A stretch of DNA of 64,000 nt from an uncultured Prochlorococcus sp. (GCA_902525075.1 CABZFV010000005.1:32238-96237), one strand, 5' to 3'. Positions 1-9,213 are shown, counted from the first letter of the stretch. Translations and numbers: made by a program. Notes: generated by a model not told the origin, from the letters alone.

Positions 1-1
1 G

Positions 2-298
2 AAAAAAATTAATCTGACTCAACCACCAGAACAGCTAAGTGGAGGACAACAAAGGCGGTTAGCTGTAGCAGTTCAACTACTTAGAAACCCCTCAATTCTT
101 TTACTTGATGAACCAACTGCTGGATTAGACTATTCAATGAGAAATGATGTGAAGAATTTAATTCTTGATTTAAAAAATAAAAATACAATTATTATTGTTA
201 CTCATGAACCTGCCTTATTTGAGGGAATTCCTTCTAGGATATTATTCTTGGAAAAAGGGAAAATCAAAAATTTTATGAAAGAAAATCATGCAGGATAA
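2..298 (+). CDS. ABC transporter ATP-binding protein, C-terminal part (5' end outside window)
   Basis: The frame is open from the window edge and ends in TAA. It holds the second half of an ABC ATPase: the signature LSGGQQRR, then Walker [12 protein letters not shown] and the H-loop histidine in VTHEP. This half supplies ATP hydrolysis for a membrane transporter. The Walker A part lies upstream of the window, so the substrate cannot be judged. The spacing of motifs resembles energy-coupling-factor or cobalt-type ATPases, but that is only a hint. The hslO start codon lies inside its last codons (11-base overlap), so the two are probably co-transcribed and translationally coupled. Confidence 0.85.
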   Translation, partial: KKINLTQPPEQLSGGQQRRLAVAVQLLRNPSILLLDEPTAGLDYSMRNDVKNLILDLKNKNTIIIVTHEPALFEGIPSRILFLEKGKIKNFMKENHAG

Positions 299-1196
299 GA
301 TAGTTCGGGCTACTGCAGCCAATGGAGGAATAAGATTAGTTGCGGTCTTAACAACAGAATCTTCTTTAGAAGCAAAAAAAAGACACGGCCTTTCTTACTT
401 AACCACCTGTATCTTAGGCAGAGCATTTAGTGCTTCACTGCTTTTAGCAAGCTCGATGAAAATAATGCATGGGAGAGTCACTTTAAGAGTTAGATCTGAC
501 GGACCTTTAAAGGGGTTACTAGTTGATGCGGGTAGAGACGGGAAAGTTAGGGGTTATGTAGGGAATCCTAATTTAGAATTGGACCTGGTCAAAATAGATA
601 ATAATAAATATTCTTTTGATTTCACAAAAGCATTAGGTACAGGATATTTAAATGTAATTAGAGATAGTGGATTTGGAGAACCTTTTACAAGCACTGTTGA
701 ATTAGTAAATGGGAATATTGCTGAAGACTTAGCTTCATATTTATATCATTCAGAGCAAACTCCCTCTGCTGTATTTATTGGAGAAAAAATTCAAAATAAA
801 AGTGTTATTTGTAGTGGTGGCTTATTAGCTCAAGTTTTACCTAAAAAAGATACTGACCCTCTGCTAGTCTCTCTACTTGAAGAAAGATGTAAAGAAATTA
901 ATTCTTTCAGCGAAGATTTATTTAATTCAAAAGATAATCTTCTTGAGTTAATTAGAAATATATTTCCCGATATTGACGATAAATCAATCTCTGAAAAAGC
1001 TCGTTCTCAAGAAGTGAGTTTTAAATGCAAGTGTTCCAAACAAAGAAGTTTAAATGCGATGAAAATGCTTGATAAGAGCGAGTTAGAGGACATCCTCAAG
1101 AAAGACGGCAAAGCAGAGTTGGTTTGTGAATTTTGTAAAAATAAATATCTTATAAATTATGAGGAAATTAAATCTATGATAGAAAATCAATCATAA
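288..1196 (+). CDS. hslO: Hsp33 family redox-regulated chaperonin
   Basis: A 302-residue protein of normal Hsp33 length. Hsp33 is a cytoplasmic holdase that is switched on by oxidation: four zinc-binding cysteines form disulfides and the protein then binds unfolding clients. The four cysteines are present near the C-terminus as CKC and CEFC, about 35 residues apart. The N-terminal domain has the family pattern with [16 protein letters not shown]. The start ATG overlaps the end of the upstream ABC ATPase gene. The stop overlaps the stop of the convergent CPP1-like gene on the other strand. A redox chaperone fits a cell exposed to strong light. Confidence 0.95.
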   Translation: MQDKIVRATAANGGIRLVAVLTTESSLEAKKRHGLSYLTTCILGRAFSASLLLASSMKIMHGRVTLRVRSDGPLKGLLVDAGRDGKVRGYVGNPNLELDLVKIDNNKYSFDFTKALGTGYLNVIRDSGFGEPFTSTVELVNGNIAEDLASYLYHSEQTPSAVFIGEKIQNKSVICSGGLLAQVLPKKDTDPLLVSLLEERCKEINSFSEDLFNSKDNLLELIRNIFPDIDDKSISEKARSQEVSFKCKCSKQRSLNAMKMLDKSELEDILKKDGKAELVCEFCKNKYLINYEEIKSMIENQS

Positions 1197-1865
1197 AAAA
1201 ATTACGCCTAGCCATAAAATAACCATGGCCGGAATACTTTGAATTTTTTGTATTGATAAAGAGTTGTTTGATACTTCCTGAATGAAAGAATTATTTTCAA
1301 GCAATCCACCAAATATTAATCCTATCGAGAGAAAGGTAACACTCCAACCCAGAGAACCTATAAATCTTTTCCCTGATTTAATTTGAGTATAGGTAAGTAT
1401 TAATGTTGAGATAGAGAGTAAAAGTCTATTATTAGAGTCTGGACTGATAAATAACAAAATTAAAAATAATAGCCCAACAGATATTTTTATTGAAAGATTA
1501 TCAAATGAGGGTGTAGTTATTTTTGGCAGACTATACTGACTTGAATTGTTAGAGTTATTATTTAAATTTTTTATCTTAGAAAGAAGTGGGAAGTTATTAT
1601 TGGTAAATTGATTAATTTGTTTTTCTTTTTTTGAGGCACTCACAGCTTCATAGCTTACATTTCCTGATTGCCTGGCTTTCAAACTACCCATGAGTAATTG
1701 ATCAAAGGAAGATTCTATTTTCGCTTTTAAAATTAAGTCTTCACCGGCCTCTTTAACTTTAATATCTCTAGCCTTCTGAATATCCTCAAAAGCAGCACCT
1801 TCTTTTACACCTAAAATTTCATAAGGTGATTTTTCGTTATTATTTTTATTACTGTTTGAATCCAA
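1191..1865 (-). CDS. CPP1-like (chaperone-like protein of POR1) membrane protein
   Basis: A 224-residue protein. The N-terminus (about residues 14-70) resembles a J-domain without the HPD motif: [19 protein letters not shown] is followed by a helical stretch with [12 protein letters not shown] low-complexity Asn/Ser linker follows, then three or four hydrophobic segments (about 125-224). This is the layout of the cyanobacterial and plastid CPP1/CDF1 family. The plant homologue stabilises protochlorophyllide oxidoreductase in the chloroplast. A role in POR or chlorophyll metabolism here is inference from the family. The gene is convergent with hslO, with overlapping stop codons. Confidence 0.75.
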   Translation of the reverse strand: MDSNSNKNNNEKSPYEILGVKEGAAFEDIQKARDIKVKEAGEDLILKAKIESSFDQLLMGSLKARQSGNVSYEAVSASKKEKQINQFTNNNFPLLSKIKNLNNNSNNSSQYSLPKITTPSFDNLSIKISVGLLFLILLFISPDSNNRLLLSISTLILTYTQIKSGKRFIGSLGWSVTFLSIGLIFGGLLENNSFIQEVSNNSLSIQKIQSIPAMVILWLGVIFL

Positions 1866-1916
1866 AATTTTTTACCAATACTAACAGATTAACTAATTTT
1901 ATAATCCATTAAGACT

Positions 1917-3554
1917 TTATAAAACAATTGGTTCGACTCCACTAACAACGGGCGCAACTTTGTTTAAATTTAATTGATTATTGTCTTCAACAAACTGATT
2001 TAGATTCCACTCATTTTTGAAAAGAATAACTGGCCTATTCCAACAATCTTTAACTATTTTACAGTTGAATATTCTGCCTAGTTTTTCAATGGCTGGCCAT
2101 CCATCAGAAATCCATCTAGCCAATTGATATGGCATTGCTTCAAGATTTGCCTCTACACCATATTCACTTTTTAATCTGTGAGTTACTACCTCCAGCTGCA
2201 ATTGACCAACGGCTGCGAGTATAGGGTCTCTTTTACTATCATCAAAGTCATAAAGAATCTGAACAGCTCCTTCTTCTCGAAGTTCATTAACACCCTTTCT
2301 AAAGTTTTTAAATGCTGAGGGATTTGGATTTCTTAACCAGCTGAATATTTCAGGACTAAAGGATGGTATGCCCTCATATTCCAGATATGCGCCCGTATAA
2401 AGAGTATCTCCAATAGAAAACATCCCTGGATTATTTAAACCAATAACATCTCCAGGATAGGCATCATCAACTACTTCTCTATCTTGCCCAAATATTTTTT
2501 GTGGTCTTGATAATCTAATTGTTTTCCCAGTTCTGGAATGTTTAACTGACATATCCTTCTCAAATTTGCCACTACAAACTCTTATAAAAGCAACCCTATC
2601 TCTGTGCTTTGGATCCATATTTGCCTGAAGCTTAAAAACAAACCCACTAAATTCATCGCTTGCAGGTTCAATATCCCCTTTATTACTATTTCTTGAAGTT
2701 GGTTTTTGTGCCATTTTTAAAAAACTATCTAAAAATGGCCTTACGCCAAAATTAGTCATGGCAGATCCAAAGAAAACAGGGGTTAAAGAGCCATTAAAAA
2801 CTTTTTCTTTTTCAAATTTAGATCCTGCCTCATCAAGAACCTCCAATTCTTCAAGTGAGTTTTCAAGTAAATCTCTCTCTACATATTTTGATAGCTCTTT
2901 ATCTTCAAGACTTAATCTTTTCTCATTCGATTGTTTCCCTCTCACTGCTTTATCAAATAAAATCACCTCTCTCGAAAATCTATCAATAACCCCTCTAAAT
3001 TCCTCGCCACTCCCAATTGGCCAGTTTATAGGTAGGGTATTTAATCCAAGTTCTGATTCAATTTCATCAAGTAAAGAAAATGGCTCTCTTCCTGGTCTAT
3101 CCATTTTATTTATGAAAGTAAATATTGGTATTTTTCGCATCTTGCAAACTTCAAACAATTTTCTTGTTTGAGGTTCTAGTCCTTTAGCAGCATCTTCCAA
3201 CATAACTGCATTATCAGCAGCAGCTAATGTTCTATAAGTATCTTCGGAGAAATCTTGGTGTCCTGGTGTATCTAATAGATTAATTACAGATCTTTCATAT
3301 ACAAATTGCAATACAGTTGATGTAATAGAAATACCTCTTTGTTTCTCAAGTTCCATCCAGTCTGAGGTAGCTTTTCTCTGATTACCCCTAGCTTTTACTG
3401 CTCCTGCCTGTTGAATGGCACCTCCATACAAAAGAAGCTTCTCGGTAAGAGTCGTTTTCCCAGCATCTGGATGTGAAATAATAGCAAAATTTCTTCTTTT
3501 ATTTACCGCATCCAGTATTTCTTTATTATTTAAAATTTTAGTACCTATGCTCAT
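1917..3554 (-). CDS. prfC: Peptide chain release factor 3
   Basis: 545 residues, full length for RF3. It is a translational GTPase that removes RF1/RF2 from the ribosome after termination. Visible motifs are the P-loop [18 protein letters not shown] (G1), the switch region [12 protein letters not shown] (G2), [16 protein letters not shown] (G3) and NKMDR (G4). The second and C-terminal domains follow without a break. It sits upstream of the CPP1-like gene on the same strand with about 50 bases between them. Confidence 0.97.
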   Translation of the reverse strand: MSIGTKILNNKEILDAVNKRRNFAIISHPDAGKTTLTEKLLLYGGAIQQAGAVKARGNQRKATSDWMELEKQRGISITSTVLQFVYERSVINLLDTPGHQDFSEDTYRTLAAADNAVMLEDAAKGLEPQTRKLFEVCKMRKIPIFTFINKMDRPGREPFSLLDEIESELGLNTLPINWPIGSGEEFRGVIDRFSREVILFDKAVRGKQSNEKRLSLEDKELSKYVERDLLENSLEELEVLDEAGSKFEKEKVFNGSLTPVFFGSAMTNFGVRPFLDSFLKMAQKPTSRNSNKGDIEPASDEFSGFVFKLQANMDPKHRDRVAFIRVCSGKFEKDMSVKHSRTGKTIRLSRPQKIFGQDREVVDDAYPGDVIGLNNPGMFSIGDTLYTGAYLEYEGIPSFSPEIFSWLRNPNPSAFKNFRKGVNELREEGAVQILYDFDDSKRDPILAAVGQLQLEVVTHRLKSEYGVEANLEAMPYQLARWISDGWPAIEKLGRIFNCKIVKDCWNRPVILFKNEWNLNQFVEDNNQLNLNKVAPVVSGVEPIVL

Positions 3555-3585
3555 TTATATAATATAAGGGCCTTTCACTTAGTTC

Positions 3586-4281
3586 TTAAACATTACCATA
3601 GACTATTAAATAATTTTCACCTTCCTCAAACACATCTAAAGAGGATAGATCATTCTCTAAGATGAAATTTTTTAACTCTTTAAAAGTATAAGAAGCTCTT
3701 AAAGAGGCATAATAATCATTAGTTAAAATCTCATTATATTTAGTTGAACATTGTGCTTTGAGTTCTAAAGCAGACTTTTCATCTAATGGCCTTTTTAAGT
3801 CCTTGTGGAAATTTACAGTAATGTTACTAGATAAAATTCTTATTGTGTTGAAGAAATCTTCAAGATAGGTAATGTGATGAATCAAACTGTTGCTTACGAG
3901 TAAACTAATTCTTTTTTTAAATAAAAAATTATTTGATTTAATGTCTTTGATGTCATAACAAATGTAGCGTAAATTTTTTAATTTTTTTTGATTATTAGAA
4001 ATACTTTTATTATATTCTGCTCTCAAAATCATCTCTTTAGAACCATCTATTCCTACGACTGCAGTATTAGGCCATTTTATTGCTAACTTCTCAGAAATAT
4101 TTCCTGGGCCACATCCTAAATCAACTATTAAATCTTTTTCACCTAAAGAAATATTTTTTTTCAAAAGATATTGATTTATTTGATTAATTAGATTAACTTC
4201 CCCTTCTGAAAAATCAGCTTCGTCATAAGAAATGACCTGCTCTTTTTCTTCCATTAATTCAGGTTCGGGGACTCTTTCCAT
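3586..4281 (-). CDS. Class I SAM-dependent methyltransferase
   Basis: 231 residues. Motif I of the Rossmann methyltransferase fold is LIVDLGCGPGNISEKLA (about residues 48-64). It is followed by VVGIDGSKEMILRA, with the acidic residue that holds the SAM ribose, and by SNSLIHHI as motif IV. The protein therefore very likely binds S-adenosylmethionine. The substrate cannot be told from sequence. It lies 31 bases upstream of prfC on the same strand. The start ATG is supported by an AAGGA-type ribosome-binding site just upstream on the minus strand. Confidence 0.8.
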   Translation of the reverse strand: MERVPEPELMEEKEQVISYDEADFSEGEVNLINQINQYLLKKNISLGEKDLIVDLGCGPGNISEKLAIKWPNTAVVGIDGSKEMILRAEYNKSISNNQKKLKNLRYICYDIKDIKSNNFLFKKRISLLVSNSLIHHITYLEDFFNTIRILSSNITVNFHKDLKRPLDEKSALELKAQCSTKYNEILTNDYYASLRASYTFKELKNFILENDLSSLDVFEEGENYLIVYGNV

Positions 4282-4415
4282 ATCCTTTCTTGAAACAAAG
4301 ATTTCATATTAAACATAATTCTACACAAACCGTTAAATAGTGGTAAGAATAGTTGCAGACGCCACAGGTAGAGTTATTCTTCCAGTACGGGTTATTTACA
4401 TACGTTTTTTTTATC

Positions 4416-6749
4416 GTGACTGTTGCACCAAATAAAGCTTCTTCAGAGAGCAATTCCAATAATCTTAAAAAAGATGATTTTCCAAAGACTGCACCAGCTG
4501 CTTACCCAGTTTTTTTCAGATCTTATAGTAGAAAAACTTCATCTGGCAAAAGGGAGAACTGGAGCGAAGTAGGCGAAAGAAATTTATCTGGATTAAAAGA
4601 ATTAGGAAAACTTTCTCAAGAAGAATTAATCCTAATGAGAGAGATGCAAAGTAACCAAAAAGCCCAACCTTCAGGGAGATGGTTATGGATTGGAGGAACT
4701 CCTTGGATTAATAAAAACCAAAATTTCTCTGGGGCATACAACTGTACTTCAACAAACTTAATTGATTGGGAAGCCTTTGCTTTGATGATGGACTTAGCAA
4801 TGATGGGATGTGGGACAGGTGCAATAATTGAGCCTCATTTTATAAATAATTTACCTACGGTAATAAACAAAATAAATATTAAATCAGTTAGTGAAGTTGG
4901 AATCACTCCTAAAGATCAAAGGGAAGAAAAATCATCATTAGAAATCAAAGGGAAAGACCTTCATATCAAAGTTGGAGATAGCAGAAGAGGATGGGTAGAT
5001 AGCTATAAATATCTTCTTGAGGCATCAAGTAACGAGAGTCTTGAAAGAGAAATTGATGTTTATATTGATTTGGAAGATATTAGGCCTGCTGGAGAATCAT
5101 TAAAAGGTTTTGGTGGTATGGCAAATCCTATCAAATTGAAAGATCTTTACTCTAGAGTCGCATCACTTCTTGGAAAGGCAATTGGCAGGAAATTAAGTAC
5201 AGTAGAGTGTTGTTTATTAATTGATGAAGCTGCAGTAACCATAGTTGCTGGGAATATAAGAAGAAGTGCTGGAATGAGACAATTTGCTTCAGATGATAAG
5301 GAAGCCGCATCAGCAAAAGAAAATTTATGGAGTCAAGATGAGAATGGTAATTGGAGAATAGATCCTGAAAAAGATGCTCTCAGAATGGCTAATCATACTA
5401 GGGTTTACCATACAAAACCTACTTACCAAACTGTTTTGGATGCTGTAACAAAACAATTCCATTCAGGTGAGGGAGCCATTCAATTTGCTCCAGAAGCAAT
5501 CGCAAGGTCAAATGGAGATATTCTCAAAGATGATGAATTGAGAAAGGAATTTATTGAAATCTACTCAGAACAAGGCAAGGATGAAGCGAGAAATTGGATA
5601 AATAGTAGTTATGGTCCTTTTTCAGAAGAAGAGTTAGACCATAGGATGAGCCGATATGGACTTAACCCTTGTGGGGAGATCTTGGGAAATGATTTCCATT
5701 GCAATTTGGCTGAAGTTCATTTAAATCAGATTGATCCAGGTAATTTTGAAGAGCAAAAAAAAGCTTTTAAAGCCGCCGCTCTTTCTGTAGCATGCTTACT
5801 CAATCATGAATTTGAAGTTGAGCGTTACAGAAAAAGTAGGGAATATGATCCTATTGTAGGAGTGAGTTTCACTGGATTATTTGATTTTTGTGTCCATGCT
5901 TTTGGGACGCCATGGTTGAAATGGTGGGAAGCAGGAAGGCCAAATAGCAAAGAAGGAAAGGCTTTCAAGGAAAAGGAAGCTAAATTCTTAGATTCTTGGA
6001 GAAAAATAGTAAAAGAAACTGTATGGGAATATTGTGATAAGCATAATCTAAGGAGACCAAATAGATGCACAACAGTTCAGCCAGCTGGAACTAAAAGTCT
6101 TCTTACTGGAGCTGCTCCAGGATGGCATCCTCCAAAGGCTCAAAGATTCATAAGAAGAATAACTTTCAGGAAAAATGACCCAATAGCTTTAGCTTGCATG
6201 GATTATGGTTACTCAGTTGTTCCATCTCAATCTGATAAAGATGAAAATGGTTGCTTGCTAGAAAATCCATTCGATCCAAGATGTACGGAATGGTTAGTTG
6301 AAATCCCTACAGAAGTTAGTTGGGCAAATATAGACGGCGCAGACCAAATAGATATTAATAATTTCTCAGCACTAGCTCAATTTGATTTTTACATGCAAGT
6401 GCAGAAATTTTACACTGAGCATAATACCTCTGCAACCATAGAATTTAGAGAAAATGAAATCGAGGATTTAGCTAAGGCTATTCATAATGCAATAGAAAAT
6501 AATGAGGGATATATTTCAGCAGCATTGCTAGCTCGATTTAGTGCCAACGCCACTTTCCCGAGATTACCTTTTGAGCCAATAAGTAAAGAGGAATATATAT
6601 CATTGCAAAATAAAGTAATAGAAAGGAAAGTTAATAACGATTTCTTTGACGCCCTTAATAAATATGATGTTGGGGAACTATCTGAAGCAGGACCAGCAGG
6701 TTGTGATTCAGACAAATGCCTACTTCCTCTCGCTAAACCAAAAGATTAA
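4416..6749 (+). CDS. nrdJ: Adenosylcobalamin-dependent (class II) ribonucleotide reductase
   Basis: Reduces ribonucleotides to deoxyribonucleotides with a B12-derived radical. Visible features: NPCGEILGND (active-site cysteine region), NLAEVHLN, the finger-loop region QPAGTKSLLTGAAPGWHPP, and a C-terminal CDSDKC pair that would be the shuttle cysteines. I place the start at GTG 4416 (VTVAPNKASSE), giving 777 residues. The frame stays open back to a TTG at 4353, but the extra 21 residues are hydrophobic and unlike the family N-terminus. No intein is seen. Its cofactor requirement links it to corrinoid synthesis (see cbiX in this window). Confidence 0.95.
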   Translation: MTVAPNKASSESNSNNLKKDDFPKTAPAAYPVFFRSYSRKTSSGKRENWSEVGERNLSGLKELGKLSQEELILMREMQSNQKAQPSGRWLWIGGTPWINKNQNFSGAYNCTSTNLIDWEAFALMMDLAMMGCGTGAIIEPHFINNLPTVINKINIKSVSEVGITPKDQREEKSSLEIKGKDLHIKVGDSRRGWVDSYKYLLEASSNESLEREIDVYIDLEDIRPAGESLKGFGGMANPIKLKDLYSRVASLLGKAIGRKLSTVECCLLIDEAAVTIVAGNIRRSAGMRQFASDDKEAASAKENLWSQDENGNWRIDPEKDALRMANHTRVYHTKPTYQTVLDAVTKQFHSGEGAIQFAPEAIARSNGDILKDDELRKEFIEIYSEQGKDEARNWINSSYGPFSEEELDHRMSRYGLNPCGEILGNDFHCNLAEVHLNQIDPGNFEEQKKAFKAAALSVACLLNHEFEVERYRKSREYDPIVGVSFTGLFDFCVHAFGTPWLKWWEAGRPNSKEGKAFKEKEAKFLDSWRKIVKETVWEYCDKHNLRRPNRCTTVQPAGTKSLLTGAAPGWHPPKAQRFIRRITFRKNDPIALACMDYGYSVVPSQSDKDENGCLLENPFDPRCTEWLVEIPTEVSWANIDGADQIDINNFSALAQFDFYMQVQKFYTEHNTSATIEFRENEIEDLAKAIHNAIENNEGYISAALLARFSANATFPRLPFEPISKEEYISLQNKVIERKVNNDFFDALNKYDVGELSEAGPAGCDSDKCLLPLAKPKD

Positions 6750-6837
6750 TTTTTGAATTATTTGTAAATAAAAAATATAAATTAGTTTTTAAAAATTTAA
6801 TTTATGGCTACCTCTTAAATAGAGACATAAATTATTT

Positions 6838-7104
6838 ATGACATTAAGCTTAAATATTGGGAACTTATTTAATGATTCCTCTAGTCATGCATTAGTGGAT
6901 GAGCTAAGAAAAAGAACATCAGAAGAGGATATCCTAGATTTTGAGGAAAAATTTAACTCCAAAAACGAAAAAAATCTACACGTTTATATATGTAGATTTC
7001 TAAAAAATAGATCAATATCCAGAGGGTTAGCCTCTAAATGGTTAATAACAATAATTAAAAGTAAAGAATCAAAAATTGATGCTTTACAAAGATCAAGTAA
7101 TTAG
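6838..7104 (+). CDS. Hypothetical small protein (88 aa)
   Basis: An 88-residue soluble protein, mostly helical by composition, that I do not recognise. It is rich in Lys, Ser and Leu and has no cysteine pattern or signal peptide. An 8-bp inverted repeat (AATTTATG/CATAAATT, 6799-6833) ends just before the start codon and could hide the initiation region. The 3' end overlaps the stop of the convergent small membrane protein gene by 4 bases. Codon use is like its neighbours, so it is probably a real lineage-specific gene. Confidence 0.6.
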   Translation: MTLSLNIGNLFNDSSSHALVDELRKRTSEEDILDFEEKFNSKNEKNLHVYICRFLKNRSISRGLASKWLITIIKSKESKIDALQRSSN

Positions 7105-7295
7105 GTCAGACCTGATAGTTTCCATAAAGCAATTCCAAAAATTGAGAATCCCATAATAAAAGTAAAAGCCAAAGCATTTACTAATTGAACCTTATCATTC
7201 ATTCTGTTTGCGAATGGTAGTAATTGAGCAAATAATGGAGTCTCTTCAACTATTGCAGATTTTTTTACTGTAGGTTTTTTGCTTCTAGAAAACAT
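7101..7295 (-). CDS. Small single-pass membrane protein
   Basis: 64 residues. A basic N-terminus (SRSKKPTVKK) is followed by a hinge and one hydrophobic segment near residues 38-60 (LVNALAFTFIMGFSIFGIAL). The segment PFANRMNDKVQLVNA before it faintly recalls the ExxNGRxAM helix of high-light-inducible proteins, but the key Glu and Gly are not conserved, so I do not call it an Hli. Likely a thylakoid or plasma membrane protein of unknown function. Confidence 0.6.
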   Translation of the reverse strand: MFSRSKKPTVKKSAIVEETPLFAQLLPFANRMNDKVQLVNALAFTFIMGFSIFGIALWKLSGLT

Positions 7296-7488
7296 AAAAC
7301 AAATTTTATAATCTAAAGAATTTTACATTTAAAAGTTCATTAAATAAAAAATACTCCTCAAAAACGAACAAAATGTAACCTGCAAGAAACTTTATAAAGA
7401 AAAACAAAAATATTTTTAGTAGGAGCATATATTCATTATTAAAATTTTAAGTTTATTTATTAAAGACCTAGACAATTAATTTTCTCGA
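7296..7488. other. AT-rich intergenic stretch upstream of the structured leader
   Basis: Between the small membrane protein gene and the leader at 7489 there is only AT-rich sequence. I see no ORF with a credible ribosome-binding site and no strong hairpin. It must hold the divergent promoters for the membrane protein and for the leader/DUF4278 transcript, but no clear -10/-35 pair could be chosen. Confidence 0.4.
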
Positions 7489-7496
7489 ATGGTATC

Positions 7497-7600
7497 GTTA
7501 AGATGTAGCAACCGCTACCAAAACGTTCAACTTGCGTATAGCAAGCCGCAAATCGACTTAAGCCATGGAACGGGGACTTAAGCGAAACCGGAGCTTAAAA
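7497..7600 (+). promoter_or_regulatory. Structured 5' leader, candidate glutamine-II (Downstream-peptide) riboswitch
   Basis: A GC-richer island in AT-rich DNA, directly before a 33-codon gene. It contains a hairpin GTAGC/GCTAC (7505-7518), CGTTC (7524-7528) able to pair with GAACG (7568-7572), a hairpin CTTGC/GCAAG (7531-7545), and two CTTAAG blocks (7557-7562, 7577-7582) that pair around the GAACG, giving an H-type pseudoknot. An alternative hairpin, TTAAGC/GCTTAA (7578-7598), would put the ribosome-binding site GGAG (7590-7593) in its loop and competes with the CTTAAG pairing. Mutually exclusive folds around a ribosome-binding site are riboswitch behaviour. Downstream-peptide RNAs are known from marine picocyanobacteria before short genes and bind glutamine. 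The match to that family is from memory of its layout, not a covariance search. Confidence 0.5.
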
Positions 7601-7702
7601 ATGACTCTAATTTACAGAGGACAAAAGTACGTCCAGAACAAAGAAGCAGCTAAAAAGCAGCACAACGAACTAACTTATAGAGGAAAAGCTTACACAAGCT
7701 AA
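7601..7702 (+). CDS. DUF4278 mini-protein, PirA-like
   Basis: A 33-residue protein with two YRG motifs, LIYRGQKY near the start and LTYRGKAY near the end, separated by a Lys/Ala/Gln-rich linker. This is the DUF4278 pattern. The family includes PirA of Synechocystis, a small PII-binding regulator of arginine synthesis, and related genes in marine picocyanobacteria have been reported behind glutamine riboswitches. The start ATG has GGAG seven bases upstream and follows the structured leader. A clear terminator follows at 7724. Assigning the PirA role here is inference, because the protein is shorter than the Synechocystis one. Confidence 0.75.
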   Translation: MTLIYRGQKYVQNKEAAKKQHNELTYRGKAYTS

Positions 7703-7723
7703 TTCATTTATCTAAATAAATAG

Positions 7724-7748
7724 AAAAGCCACTAAAAGTGGCTTTTTT
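7724..7748 (+). terminator. Rho-independent terminator after the DUF4278 gene
   Basis: Perfect stem AAAAGCCAC/GTGGCTTTT with a TAAAA loop, continuing into a run of six T. It is 21 bases after the stop of the DUF4278 gene and makes the leader plus mini-gene a compact, independent transcription unit. Confidence 0.9.
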
Positions 7749-7837
7749 ATTTTCCAAACTTATTCTAAAAAAACACTTAATACTTCTAACAGGCATTAAA
7801 AAACTATGATTTAATTGCATTTATATATTTGATAACT

Positions 7838-7987
7838 ATGGCAGACCAAAAACCTCTATTTAAAGCACCTTATGACATAAAAGATGTAAGTGTTCTTTTC
7901 GCTATAGTTGCCTTCGCTTTAATAATTGCTGCCATAGTTGGGAACAACTTATTTGGTTTATTTCAAGAAAATGTAAATTTCGGATAA
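7838..7987 (+). CDS. Small single-pass membrane protein (49 aa)
   Basis: A 49-residue reading frame starting at ATG. The soluble N-terminus (ADQKPLFKAPYDIKD) is followed by one hydrophobic helix rich in Ala, Ile, Val and Phe (about residues 18-40) and a short polar tail. Composition and layout are those of small thylakoid or plasma-membrane proteins of picocyanobacteria. I do not recognise the family. The gene is isolated between a terminator and a methyltransferase gene. Support is the clean membrane-protein pattern; there is no strong ribosome-binding site. Confidence 0.6.
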   Translation: MADQKPLFKAPYDIKDVSVLFAIVAFALIIAAIVGNNLFGLFQENVNFG

Positions 7988-8051
7988 TTAAAGTTTTTGA
8001 ATTTAATAATGAGAGTTCTATAATTTAAAATTATATAATTTCAAATTAATT

Positions 8052-8795
8052 TTGCCTAGAGACATAATTTGCTATCTGAGACTAATAGTCGATTCTCTCC
8101 CCATATCTCTAAGAAATAGTAGGTTACTTTTTAACTTATCAAAAAATCTTTTTAAAATTCCAGATGAACTTTATAATTTTCGAGAAAAGTACAGGAGTGG
8201 ATTAATAAAAGATTTAAGCATTTTTTACTTAAAAGATACCAAAAATTCTTTAGAAAGAGTTTCAAAAAAAACTGATATTAACTCTTATCATTTATCTTTA
8301 ATTAAAAATTTATTAAAAAATAGCAAATCTGTTAAAGTTCTTGATATTGGTTGTGGAACGGGATATCTTATAAATCATATTAATGAATACTTTTCTTCGA
8401 GTAAATTAGTTGGAATTGACTTTAATGCTCCATCTGAAGAGTCAACAAAATGTAATTCAAGAAATAATCAAATACAATTTATCGCTGGTGATATAGAAAC
8501 TTCATTATTGAATTTCTCAGATAATCATTTTGAGATTGTACTCTGTACGCACGTACTCGAACATTTAATTAATCCTGAAGACATACTATTTCAGCTAAGA
8601 AGAGTAGTTAAAGACAAGTTAATAATTATTTGTCCATTAGAAAAGGAATTTAAATGGGGAATGAACTATCATGTAAATTTTTTTCCGACAAAAAAACATT
8701 TTCTTAAATTCCTACAATCTAATTTTAATGATTTTTTTAAATTTAAAACCTTTCAAAGACTCGGAGATCTAATGTATTACGAAAGTTATGAATAA
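8052..8795 (+). CDS. Class I SAM-dependent methyltransferase
   Basis: 247 residues from a TTG start. No in-frame ATG precedes it, so the exact start is uncertain. SAM-binding motif I is VLDIGCGTGYLINHI (about residues 97-111), followed by LVGIDFNAPS and by the motif ICTHVLEHL-like segment VLCTHVLEHLINPED. The VLEHL pattern is typical of Methyltransf_11 and ubiquinone- or glycan-type methyltransferases. The first 90 residues are a basic N-terminal extension. The gene is very AT-rich and lies next to a tRNA with integration-scar-like repeats, so transfer is possible. The substrate is unknown. Confidence 0.75.
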   Translation: MPRDIICYLRLIVDSLPISLRNSRLLFNLSKNLFKIPDELYNFREKYRSGLIKDLSIFYLKDTKNSLERVSKKTDINSYHLSLIKNLLKNSKSVKVLDIGCGTGYLINHINEYFSSSKLVGIDFNAPSEESTKCNSRNNQIQFIAGDIETSLLNFSDNHFEIVLCTHVLEHLINPEDILFQLRRVVKDKLIIICPLEKEFKWGMNYHVNFFPTKKHFLKFLQSNFNDFFKFKTFQRLGDLMYYESYE

Positions 8796-9043
8796 ATGTC
8801 CTTTTATATTTAAATTAACCTAGAAAGATTATTATCAATAATCGAGTTTTAAAATTTTGATTAGCAGTTTAGAATACTCCATCAAGATAAGTGGCTCAAG
8901 CATTTCAGGCTTAAATCTTGAAAGCTACATTTTGTTTTAGTTATACCAGCGTTTTGGGAGATAACTTGACGTGCAGTTCCTGATCAGTTCCGAATTAACC
9001 ATGTTTTGATGTAATAAAAAAGCTCAATATTAAATATTTTTTG
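8796..9043. repeat. Decayed upstream copy of the tRNA-Ser-associated repeat unit
   Basis: No gene is seen here. The stretch around 8890-9043 is a degenerate copy of the unit that lies next to it at about 9050-9213. Shared landmarks are GGCT..A.TCTTGAAAGCT (8909-8926 against 9070-9088), AACTTGAC, TTCCGAA, and the promoter-like TTTTGAT.TAAT followed by AAAAAGC. The CTTGAAA landmark recurs at 8917, 9079 and 9246, that is every 162-167 bases. This is the oldest, most diverged copy: its tRNA 5' half has decayed beyond the anticodon region. Confidence 0.6.
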
Positions 9044-9085
9044 CCTGGAGGGGTGGTCGAGTGGTTTAAGGCTCTAGTCTTGAAA
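9044..9085 (+). repeat. Partial tRNA-Ser copy (5' half up to the anticodon loop)
   Basis: The bases from CCTGGAG to CTTGAAA are identical to the 5' half of the intact tRNA-Ser 167 bases downstream, including three flanking bases. Identity stops right after the anticodon loop, where unrelated sequence begins (GCTTGATTTATG). No 3' half follows, so it is not a functional tRNA. A 5' half that ends at the anticodon loop is what site-specific recombination in that loop leaves behind when an element inserts and rebuilds the tRNA with its own copy. Confidence 0.85.
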
Positions 9086-9153
9086 GCTTGATTTATGATT
9101 AGTTGTGGCAATAGCTTTCATATCTAACTTGACATGTGTTTCCGAACTTTTTC

Positions 9154-9182
9154 CGAAAAAATCAACCACCTTTTGATATAAT
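9154..9182 (+). promoter_or_regulatory. Candidate promoter for tRNA-Ser
   Basis: A perfect TATAAT at 9177-9182, 32 bases before the tRNA, with a weak -35-like TTCCGA about 17 bases upstream. The same position in the neighbouring partial copy reads TGTAAT, so the promoter is part of the repeated unit and that copy has lost the consensus. Confidence 0.5.
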
Positions 9183-9213
9183 TAAAAAGCAAAAAACTTA
9201 ATATTTTTCACCT

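Noticed and set aside
4353..4415. Longer nrdJ start at TTG 4353
   Set aside because: The added 21 residues are hydrophobic, lack similarity to class II reductase N-termini, and no ribosome-binding site precedes the TTG; GTG 4416 is preferred.
4282..4415. Possible cobalamin riboswitch before the B12-dependent reductase
   Set aside because: The gap is only about 130 bases and shows no B12 box or the required paired core; only a GCCACAGG string superficially recalls it.
7101..7295. High-light-inducible (Hli) protein
   Set aside because: One membrane helix and an NRM stretch are suggestive, but the conserved ExxNGRxAMxG residues are missing.
7489..7581. A 30-codon open frame (MVSLRCSNRY...) running through the whole structured leader
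   Set aside because: It has no ribosome-binding site, its codon use (GCG, CGC, CCG) is unlike the host, and it coincides exactly with the paired elements, so the sequence is better explained as structured RNA.
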